Positions 34,632 to 46,600 of a DNA stretch of 64,000 nt are shown piece by piece (the stretch's first letter is position 1; every line of letters starts with the position of its first letter). This DNA comes from Tiliqua scincoides (lineage: Eukaryota; Chordata; Lepidosauria; Squamata; Scincidae): the NCBI RefSeq assembly GCF_035046505.1, contig NC_089827.1:64168856-64232855 (forward strand), given 5' to 3'. Position numbers and translations under genes: made by a program. The notes beneath the pieces were generated by a model. The model did no database searches. It was not told the origin of the DNA and saw only the letters and a list, made by a program, of their open reading frames with translations.

Positions 34632-37600
34632 GTAATGCTGCGCCCTCCCCTGTCAGTCACGGTGGGCGCCTGCGGGGGGGGAGGAGGATGCAGGTGTGCA
34701 GCTCAGTCCTAGACATGTCTACTCAGACGTAAACCCCATTATAGTCAGTGGGCCTTACTCCCAGGTAAGTGTGCATAGGATTGTAGGCTCAGGCTGGACT
34801 CCTACCAACGCTTACCTGAGAGTAAGTCCCATTGGCTATAATGGGGCTTAGTTCTAAGTAGACATGCCCAGGAGTGGGTTCTGCGGATGCCATCCTACCC
34901 ACACTTACCTGGGAGTAAGCCCCATTGATTCTAAAGGGACTTACTTCTGAGTAGACATGCCTAGGATTGAGCTCTCAGGCTGCCATCCTGCCCACACTTA
35001 CCTGGGAGGAAGCCCCATTGGCTATAATGGGGCTTGCTTCTGAGTAGACATGCTTCGGACTCAGCTCTCAGGCTGCCATCCTATGCACAGTTACCTGGGA
35101 GTAAGCCCCATTGACTACAATGGGACTTTTCTGAGTAGACATGCCTAGGCTGGGGCTCTCAGCACCCAATCTTACACATGTCTACTCTGAAGTAAATCCT
35201 ATTGTAGTCACTGGGGCTTACTCCCAGGAAAATGTGGATAGGATGGTAGGCATGCACACAGATCCAATATGGGAGTCCCCCATTCCTCCTCACCCCCAAG
35301 ATGGGAGTCCCCCATTCCTCCCCAGCCCCACCCCAGCTGCCCAAAGAGATTATGAGCCCAATCTTATGCCTGTCTACTCAGAAGTAAGTCCCTTTATAGG
35401 GGCTTACTTCCAGGTAAGTGCAGATAGGGTTGCAGCCTTAGTCTGCTAGCCAGGGTGCTGCTTCTTTGAGTGCACTGCCTTTGCCCTTCCTTGTGGTCTC
35501 ATTCCTACACACCTTAAATCCCTGAAGGTTGGAGCTCGTCAGCCTCCTGGCATGTCCCCTGTGTGAGGCTGATGAGGGGTTCTTAGAATGCAGATTCTCT
35601 TTCTGCTAATAATCATATTTATAAGCCCCTTTTCAACCACAGCACATTCAAAAGGCAGTTCACATAGCTGAAAAGGATTTGCATTTGATGCCCTCGCTTC
35701 TCCCAAGATGAAGGCTGCTATCCTATACTGTATGTCTAGGGTGGTGTTTTTCAACCTTTGGGTCAGGACCCCAAAGGGGTCACAAAGCCTCATTTGGGAA
35801 GGGGGTTGTGGCCCCCTGTCAAAGCCTGTGCAAGAGAGGGCTTGGATCCAATCCAATCATGGTACTGCCTTATCAGAACTGAGTTCTTGCTATAATCCTG
35901 CACAGCCTCTTCTCACTATCTTGCCCCACAGCTCCAAAGGTCAGCCCTGCTTAGGCTGCTACCTTACAGGGTTATTGTGAAGACACAATGCAACATAGGG
36001 GGAAATGGACAGGCATGGGCAGGAGGGTGGGCAGCAGTGGGGGCAGATCCGGTCCCAGGGTGGTGGTGGGTGCCCAGTCTTGTACTTCAGTTATGTTTTT
36101 ATTGGGGTCGTGGCATGAAAAAGGTTGAAGATTGCTGGTTTAGTGTTACCAGATACCTAATGGGACAGAGTGCCTATACCTTTAACCATGGTATAGAAGA
36201 GGGAATTTTGTCAGATGCAGCTTTTTAAACTCTTCCATGTTGAGCTGCATCTGTTAAAATTCCGTTTTCTATGCCATGGCTAAAGGTATAGGCACTCTGT
36301 CCTCCATTATAGCACCTGGGTGACAGTACTGTGTGGGACAGACAGAGATCTATACTCCCAAGGTGATAAGAAAGCCGAACCAAAACTAGTAGCTTTGATG
36401 AAATAGAGTTGTGTGGAACAAGAGAAGTAAGTGCTCTGGAGTATATCCTCTGAACTGGAAGCTCTCTGGCTCACTTTAGCAGTCAGACATCCTGAAGTTG
36501 TGATACTTTAGTGTTTTATTATTGTGAAAGAAACAGTAACTGTGTAAGCCATCTGCCCCCTTTTTAGGAAGATCATAAACTTGTGTGCTTTATTCTTTTG
36601 AAAGCTGGACTTGTGTGCTCTTGAAAGAAGGTTCCTAAAACAGTGTCTGGTCTCAGTTGTGCACCACTCTGCAAACTCGTTGCTTAAAGCCATGAAAGCC
36701 ACAGTCAGTATTTTTATGGTGCACACTATCGCAACACACAGCTTTTTGTTAACATACTTGCATTACTCCTTCAGTAAGATAAGCCATTTACCATAGATGA
36801 TCATAAGGTTATTGCCACTATTTATGGCTACTTCCTCTCTGCCTTGCTTGCCTTGCAGGGTTCTTGTGAATCGAAACAGGGCAGGTCTGTAACCAGACCT
36901 CTTTGGAGGAAGAGTGAGGTGAAAATATAATAAAATATATTTCTCATGCTGCACTGTATATGGGGAGCTACATATAGCTATATAAGAACTATAAGGAAGT
37001 GCATGTATTGCATCAGTAATCACTTTAACAGCAATAAATGATGTAATATTCTACTCTATTGTTCAAGTTCATTGAAATTGTACTTTCACTGTTACTATAT
37101 CTTTGTGAAAGCAAAATTGGGTTCCAAGTCCACCAACTTGATTAAAAGACTTTCTTCAGGAATACTGTATTTATTTTCTCTGATAGATCTGAGAAAGTTA
37201 ACAGTAAAATGTAAGAACGGCTTTGAGATGTTTGTGAAGAAAATCTCCAACTTTTGACTTGGGAAGAAGCTACTTAATGATGGAAGAATCCCTGCCTAAA
37301 TCTAGCTCAGAAGTCTGTAAACAAAGATTAGATCCAAGTTTTTTCTTTGAAGGGAAAGCAGTTTCATCTGTGGGTCTGTTTCTGGGCTATCATCCACAAG
37401 AGTTGCACAACCCCCTGCAAAATATTTCATGGCTCTTAGGAACTGGGAAAGGGATGCACAAAGTTTTTTACTCAGTTCTCCTGCTGTCAGTCTGATTTGG
37501 AGTCCCTTCTTCCCCAAAGCACCAAAACATTACCACCAAATGTGTTACAGGTGGGCTAAAAGAAAAACATATTTAGAGCCTCTTTGTTTCATCACCTCCT

Positions 37601-40600
37601 TTATGTTAGTACTCTAAAATAATTTAGTATTCTGTTCTTTGTAAACACTTCAAGGAACTTTCAATTGTGTAACGAAAGCTGAATTTTATTTTACATTAAC
37701 TCGGGCTGCTTTAGATGTTGCATGTTTGTACTTGTGTTAGGAAATGTATGTAGAAGACTAACCAGGATGTGGCTGCAGTTTTGTGACAGTACTATATGAG
37801 GTTATGTATGTGCTTTGTATAAGAAAGTTTGCAAGATGCTGGTTTCATGCTCATGTCAGAGAGATGCATAACTTTGCCCTTTTTCAAAACGGAACAAGAA
37901 AATATAATATAGGAAGCATTGCTCATCCCTCTCTCTTGTGTAATAATGTGGACAACAAGGAGAAAATGAACAAAGCTTAAAAAATTATTCTTCCAGTTTC
38001 ACATCTGTTTAAATTTTTTTATCCCTTAGAACTGTACTTGTAAATAAATTGGAATAGAATTTGCCCCTTATAAGGTTTCTGTGGCCTTGTTGAATTAGCT
38101 GTTCTTAAAATAAAATTGCAAGATATTTTGGAGGTATGTATTAACTCATTAATTTGTCTGCAGGTTTTGGACACAAAAGATCTAACAATACATAACGTGA
38201 CTGCTGATAGGCAGGAGGCAAAATTTACTCTTGGAGAGCGTCAGAGCTACAAAGGATCACCACTGGAAATCACTCTGCCATTTGAGCTGAGGAAGTATGT
38301 GTGTTCATACTTGTCTATATCTCTTCATATTGAAAACACTTGTTAACAGCCTGTTCTTTTGGGTACATAAGTGCTTAGTGCAAGGTAGACTTATAGCATT
38401 GCTGGTGGAATGTTGCAATTAGTGGCATAAGTCTGAGACAAGAGAGTCCAAGTTGTTTTTTGACGACTAATGTTGCCTTGGGGACAATGTATTTGCAAAT
38501 AGCTAAAAATATCTATTTTGATTTGACCAGCAAGAGGTCAAGAGGCATTTGATTTGACCAGCAGCTGCTGGTGAGGGTTGAGGAGAGTGGGAGTTGCCCT
38601 TAACTTTTCCATTCTTCTTGTTGTTCCAGTTTTGTCAAGGCAGAACCTGGAGATGCCCTGTTCTAGTTTCAGTAAAGGTCTTGCTGTCCTGTTTTTGCTA
38701 TCTGTGGAATTATTAGCAAAACGCAGTGTTCTGGCTTAAGAAAAAAGGGTTGCAGATGTTTGTTTCTTACTTTTTTTGGTGGCCCATAGTTTGATAGATG
38801 CATGAGGAAGTCTTAGGGTTTGTAAACTGGGGCATAAAAGAAGAGCCAGTTGGAAGCTTACTCCACTGATGGACCCAAGAAGTGCTCTCTTGCTACATGC
38901 TACAATAGAACGTGTTTCCTGATACCAATAAGCAAACTTGATTATTTGTTCGAAAGAAAGAAGCTGATTTGACCCCTATCCCCCTACAACATCACTGCTT
39001 TTTCCTACATTCTTTTCATTAAGAGAATTAGTTTATTGAGCTGTTAGAAATTGAAACAAATCAATCAATTACTGGTTTTGTCCTTGACAATCAAAAATTG
39101 GCTTTGTGTTTCTAACTTTGGTAAGAGTGCAGCAAAAATGTTTCATATGATAGGAATGGGATCACTTTTGTGCACACTCCTAACTATACAATATTTGCAG
39201 GGGACAAGATGCGATTATAGAAATCTCTTTTGAAACCTCTCCAAGATCTTCTGCACTCCAATGGTTCTCTCCTGAGCAGACATCTGGGAAAAGGCACCCA
39301 TTTCTCTTCAGTCAGTGTCAGGTGAGTGGGGTAGTGATGTTTGTTCTTCTCTGCTGTGGGCATCATCTTTCACAAGTCAGTACTCTTCTGTATGTCGCAC
39401 TAGTTCCGCAGGACTAAAGTCTCTTGAGCCAAGACTCCACAACTTGTGAACATCCTCAAACAATGAATGCCCTTTTTCTTCAAAGTATAGTCTTGGTAGT
39501 AGTGTGTAATAGCATCACCATACACAGTGGATGTGTTGTGGAATGCAAAAAGCATCAAAAATGTTCAGTTAAATAGTAAGTAATAGTTAAGGATTTAATC
39601 CTGACCTGCATTTTGCATTTCATTGCCTCCTTTTTTAAAAAGAGACTGTATAACCGTCATTATTATGTAATGCATTCCAAATAAAACAGTCAAAGAATTC
39701 TATAGCTAAGCACGTATATGAATTTTTAATTTCGGAGTGCTGAGTGCAATAGTTAAAGGGTTTGTAATTCTCTTATCAAAGGTCATGCATAATATGTCAC
39801 CTGGATAAGGTAGTAACAGTGTTGATCAATGGAATATAAAACTGCTTTCAAGGTGTCACCTGAATTCTCCTTCCCTGAAGGATGTTTTTCCATCCATACA
39901 GCGGTATCCTTTTCATTGCTTTTCTAAATGGGTGTGTGTGTGTTCTTGGACTTCCTTGTAAACCCCTGAAGAATGATATGCTGATTATGAGGAACAAGTA
40001 TACAAAATCCTGGTGGTTGTATCCCAATTCAGAGGCAACTTTTGTGATCCCACGGGAGGCATGTTCAAATGATGTCGTATTTGCTTTGAGACTGACTAAG
40101 CCACTTTGCATTTGCCCCCTCCTTCTCAAACCACCTTCTGTATGTAGGGAGCTTGATGTAAAGATTTTCAGAAGGGGAGGTGCTGTGATATGTGTTTGGA
40201 TCCGGCTGACAATCAACTCTGGATTGTGTCTGATGTGGTGACTAGGTTCATATTTTTGCTGGTGGTGGTAGTGTAATGAAAAATTCTAATAATGTTGGAA
40301 ACACCTGTGTGGTGGTGTTTACTGTAACACTGTCCTATTAGCACAGCAGCCTTTTAATTCTTGGTGATTTTTTTTTCCAGGCCAATCACTGCAGATCTCT
40401 TCTTCCCTGTCAAGATACTCCTTCCGTGAAGTTAACATACTATGCAGAGGTAGATCAAACCAAAAGTTCCACACCTCCAAAGTACACAGTTAGCTCTGTG
40501 CTGTTCAGCCGTCTTGTATGTATTGAATTGGCTTGCATGGGCATTTATTGAAAATATAAAAATTCTGCAGCCAGCTGGGCAGTTGTAATGATACAAAGAG

Positions 40601-43600
40601 TGAACAATCCTTTGAAAAAATACTTAATTGAACCCAAATAATCTTGGGAGGTACCAATTTTTCTTTTGTCTTTCTGTGATTTTGACACACAGATTTAAAT
40701 GCAGTCTGTTATAAGGTTCCAATTAGTCAGCTTTATCCTTCTGAATCTGAAAGATATGCCTGCCTCTTTCAGCAAAAGGCTTAACTGGGAAGGTTTCAGA
40801 AACTCAGCACAATTCTATGCTGGTCTATTCAGCAGTAAGTCCCACTGTGTTCAGCGGGGGTTACTTCCAGCTAAGTAAGTATTGGATGGCAGCCCTAGTG
40901 TGCTAACCTCCATTGCAGAAAGAAAGCATAGTGATAGATTTGGTGTCTATCATATTTCTGACAGTGTAAACGAGAAATGTTTCAGATGCCATTGACCTAA
41001 TTTTTTGCTAGTTGCATTTGAGAAAAGAATGAAGTGCTTCTGCCTAAAATCTTGACAGTGATGGGTTTAAATTCACACACTTGTGAAAGAGAGAGATAAA
41101 GGCGTGGCCTTACTGAAGCTGCTTTGGATTTATGTGCTAGGTTGCCATGATATTAACTAAACTGTACTAATTGAATAGAGGTGACATCAGAGATGATATC
41201 TAAATATCATTCAGGGAATTCCCTGAAGAAAACATTACTAATTAAAGGTGTCTTGGAGACAGTTTGGTTTCCTAATCCCTAGGAAGCATCCCTAGGAAGC
41301 AATTGTTTTGGAACTGCTTATGCTTTCAAGTACTCATGCTGTAAAAGTCATTTGTGTCATAAAGCTATGCACTGAGTCCTCTAGGTAAAAATGTTGTTGC
41401 ATGTTTCCAGGTAACTTGGATCTGATTCAGTGGCATTCTCTAAACGTGTGGCAAGCTGTTCAATGTAAACAAATTTTACAGCCTCAACCACTGGCATTTC
41501 AAGTTTCTATCCTACTACTTGCTATTTGTTTGTGTAAATTGGACCTTAAATCATATTCAAAAAGTACTAATAGAATTTTTCCTGGAAAGAATGAAGACAG
41601 TCTTTCTGTCTGCTATAAGGCAGGATCTTCTGTTTACTAATTTACACAGATTAGTACCCAAAACTAGTACCCAAGGAGTTGTGGTAAGCATTTAAAGGGC
41701 TAAAGAGGAACTGAAACATTGGGATAAGCAATTTAGACACTTACTGTGGTTTCCAGAATGTAGAAGCTCTGTTGTGGTGTTTCTAATGTTCCTGCATTTG
41801 AGATTAGCAGATAATCCCCTCCAAATTCATGTTTCCTCAGAAAGTGTTTTGATATGCCAGTAATGCATCTTCATGTAATATGTAAAGTAGTTGCACACTT
41901 ACTCTGTAATACTAACAATTTATGTATGAATATATTTTTCTCCCTGATTAGATATCTGTTCCAAGTGAGCTGGTGGCCCTCATGAGTGCTAACAGAGATG
42001 GCGATTTGCCCGATCCTGAAGATTGTACTAGGAAGATATACCGTTTCTATCAAAATGTAAGCCTGCTCAAGCTTTCAGAGAGATCTGTCCTCTAACACAG
42101 AAAATAGAATTGTGTACAGGGGCATAACTGTAGCCATGTTATTCCTTCCAACAGGTGTGTAGTATGAATTGTTGCTCTGTTTAAATGTGTTAATATTAAT
42201 TAATTTCTTCTCTACTTTGGGTTAGGTTCCAATACCCAGCTATTTGATTGCTTTAGTTGTTGGTGCTTTGGTAAGCAGGTGAGTGACATTCAGAGTTTTT
42301 TTTTTTCAGAAACTCTTAGACTTGTGAAGTCTGCAAATTAGTTGGTCTGGAGCTCCCAGAAAGGGAATACTTTCTTTCTCTGCCTTCTCCCAAGAAAAGG
42401 GTTGTGGCATAGTTCTCCCTGTCCTCACAACATCCCTGTGAAGTTAGGTTGAGAGAGATGTGATTCAACAAGTTTGTGGCTGAGCAAGAACTTTACCTAG
42501 ATTCTTGCACTTCAGTCCTCTGTGCCTCACTTTCCAACATAACCCCAAAGTTCATCTGAACATAAAACTCTTGAACCTTCTATCTTCTGTCCTTTGACGT
42601 TTTGATTATATGGAATATAGAACTCAAGCTCTTTCACCAACAAGTTTCTAGAATTAATGGTAGACTGTCTTTACTTGCTCTACCCCAGTCCATAGCTGCC
42701 AGGTTACTTGGAGAAGACATAGCTGCAGGGTATACATTGTGTATAAACTAAACAATGCATACAAGTTATTTGGACAATGTATCTTTGTATTGATGGTTCT
42801 CTGAACCATATTAATCCATTGTGATGAAGGCTGGTGTGGAGATGACCAACCACAGTTAAGCCAGGGAGAGGGAAGAACTGCTTGAAAAAGGGAAGTGTTG
42901 GGAGGGAGTGCAGTCCTCTAGGCCAGTGTTTCTGTAGATTGTGACCTACTAGGTGGGTCGTGAGCCAATTTCAGGTGGGTCCTCATTCATTTCAATATTT
43001 TATTTTTAATATATTAGACTTGATGCTACTATGGTATATAACTGCATTTGGGGAAATGTTACAGGCTTGTACTTTTAACAAGCTAATAGTAATGATAGTA
43101 CATGGGACTTACTCCTGGGTAAGTGTGGCTAGGATTGCAGCCTAGGATGGTTAAAAATTTTCCTGCTTGATGATGTCACTTCTGGTCATGACATCACTTC
43201 CGGTGGATCCTGACAGATTCTCATTCTAAAAAGTGGGTCCCAGTGTGAAATGTGTGAGAACCACTGCTCTAGGCTGTTTCTGATCTCTTAATCATGGTAG
43301 TGAGTTGTGTCCTAGCAAGTGCCTGTGGCAGTAAGATGGCATTTTGAGCTATTCTGTGTATGTTTTACAATTTATTCCAGTGAGATGCTGGCAGTTGTGT
43401 GTGTGACATCTTGTGCAATGCATTTAGAGAACACAAGTCAAGTTACCATTCCGCTCATATCTGCTTATTTGCTCAAGAGCTTCGCATGCTCATTTCCACA
43501 TGCAAGACTTGCCTTTTGCGAGCAGGTTAACTTAGGACTTCTATATCTGCACTAGACCTTAGAAACAGAAGTATGTAATTAAAACAGTGGTTCCCAAACT

Positions 43601-46600
43601 GGTGGGTCACAATCCACTAAGGAAACCGGAAGTTGGCACCGGGCTTTTGTACTTACCTGGGGAGGTTGCACTGGTCTCCGGGAGGGTCTGAGAGGTTTGC
43701 CACCCCCTCTGTGAGCCTCCCTGAAACTCCACAGGGCTCCAATCGGTGACCAGAGCTCACTTCCCTTTGGAGCTGCAGGGAGGCTCACAGAAGGGGCTGC
43801 AAGTCTCCCAGAGGCCAGCACAACCCCCTGGTAAGTAGAAAAGCCTCTGGATCCCAGCAGTGTGGCATTGTTTCAGCGCCATCGGCGCAACCCCCCCTCG
43901 CCCCCACTTTGCCTCACCTAGACTTACCTTGTTCCCTGATTCCAAGTAGGACTTCGGGAATCGTTGAATTAAAAGAAACTTCATTTAACTACTGCTTTCC
44001 TATGACTTTTTAATTCCAAAACACACCTAGGAATGAGTCCTATTGAATACAGTAGGGCTTACTTCCAAGGAGAAACGTATATGATTGTGCTGTTAGTCAT
44101 CTATTTGTCCCAATCATGAAAATATTGCTTTGCAATTAAACTTTACAGTACATGAGGGGAACAATTGGAAAATTCAATGTAGAATAAGTTGTTTTTTTTT
44201 TGAGACTGATTTTTGTTCTTCAGAGAGCTTGGTCCCAGAAGTTTAGTGTGGGCTGAAGAGGAGCTGGTGGAGAAGTCTGCTTATGAATTTGCACAGGTTG
44301 GTGAAAATTCTGTGATTATCTGGTTGATTTGTATAATATTAAAAGGTGGGATTTGAAGGAAAAAACAAAATGGGTATGCTCCTTTTGCCAGAAAGCATAG
44401 GTTTTTATAAACTACATATCTCCAACTATTTGTACTTGCTTTGGTATCTTGAGAAATGCTAAGTTGGCACATGAAAAATGAGTTTTCTCACAGGCCTTTT
44501 TTATTCCAGACTGAAGCCATGTTGAAAATAGCAGAAGACCTTGCAGGACCTTACGTATGGGGTCAGTATGACTTGCTAGTCCTGCCGCCCTCATTTCCAT
44601 ATGGTGGAATGGAGAATCCCTGCCTCACTTTTGTGACTCCAACATTACTGGTGAGAGATATTTGCAGATTACCTAACATAATTTTCCTTAAGACATCCCA
44701 TTGAGTCCATTTAGTTTGAGATTTACTATTTAAACACAAGATTTCAGTTTGTTGTTCTTTAAATGACGTTTTACTCAAACCTAGAAAATGGTACAGTTTG
44801 GTCCCTTTATTGTGTGCATTTTCTGCTTGGTGTCAGCTAAAGAAGTAACCTTTAATTTTTTTGTCTGTTGTAGGCTGGTGACAGATCATTATCCTCAGTA
44901 AGTATAAGATGTACTGAACCATTCAGACTGACCATTCAGTGCACTAAATATTATCCCTAATGATTTGGGCACAGCACCTGCATGATGTGATAACTGGGCT
45001 TATTTAGTATGTGAATTAAGTAATTATGTAGGTGGAGCCAGTTGTGTGGGGCTTTTCCACCAATTGGAAAATTGCTCTGGAAACTTTCTCTTGTTCTGTG
45101 ACTGAAGACAAAGCCCAGTACACTCCTGATATTTTTGTATGTTTCAGGTTATTGCTCATGAAATTTCTCATAGCTGGACAGGGAATTTGGTAACAAACAA
45201 AACTTGGGAGCATTTTTGGTAGGTGAAATTCAAATTTGGTAAGTGTGTTTGGAGTAGTGTGTGTTTCCATGGTCATTAGAGAAAATGACAACTTATGTGC
45301 TTGATGCCATTTCAGGCTAAATGAGGGGCACACAGTTTACTTAGAACGAAGGATTGGTGGTCGGCTTTTTGGTGAACAGTTCCGACATTTCCAGGCACTT
45401 GGAGGCTGGAGGGAATTGCAAAATTCTGTAAGTACTGCAACATGATTTTAAGAAAACTTGATTATATTTAAAAATAACTTCCATTATATACAAGTAACAT
45501 TGAAAGTTAATTCTGACACCAAGGCTAGATAAATTTAATTTCTTGATCCCTGTGGAAGCTAAGGTGAAGCCCCAGATTGCAGAAAGACTTATGTTATTCC
45601 TAGTTATAAAATAACTGTGCTTCAGAGTTTGTATGAACTCATGTAATATGTTCTCAATTTAATCAATAGAGCAAGCATACTCATACTTATATTAGTATAT
45701 GGCTTGTATCATAAGAAATGTAGTCATACCCCAGCACCATTGAAATTACTGAGACCGGTTAGTTGTGACCAACCACTGAGGTTCTGTTAATTTCAGTGTG
45801 ACTTACGCATCACTAGGTCTGCAATCCTGTGCTCATTTACCTAGGAGTAAGTCTCTCTGATCTCAGTGGTGATTCCTTCTGAGCATACAAGTGGAATGGA
45901 ACCTCTGTAGGAAAGTTGTCATAAAAACAAGCAGGTGATCATTTGGCAAGATGGTTTGGTGAATTCTGTTCAGTGTTGGACATTATGTTCTATTATAGTT
46001 TCTTCTCTGTGTTGGACAGGGTTGGCAGATAGCTCTGTAAACCGTTCCTTTTGTTCACAATTGCTTCTGTCTCCATAAATGTGCTTTCTTTTTCTAGATA
46101 AATACTTTTGGAAGCACAAATCCGCTGACTCATCTGATTCCAAGCCTGAAAGATGTAGACCCTGATGTTGCATATTCCTCTGTTCCATATGAGAAAGGCT
46201 TTGCTTTACTGTTTTACCTTGAACAACTTCTTGGAGGACCAGGTGACTGTTAAGTTACTTTTATAAGTTACTTTTTATCATTATGATACTCTGCACTTGC
46301 TGGTTATTTATTTATTATTTGCTCCTAGATGTCTTCATTGAGTTCTTGAAGGCTTATATCCAACAGTTTGCATACAAGAGTATAGTGACAGAGGACTGGA
46401 AGAATTTCCTGTACTCGTATTTCACTTACAAGGTTGAGTATGATTTTTGTAGTTAAAGATTCTGTATTTCAGCTGATCAAGGTGTAGAACAGAGCTGTAT
46501 ATGAAGTCAGATCAACGATCCTCCTAACCCACGGCTGCCTCCAGCAACTCTTAGCAGCCGTCCCCTTTTTTTAAACATGATAGCCTTTCAGCTAGTGATG

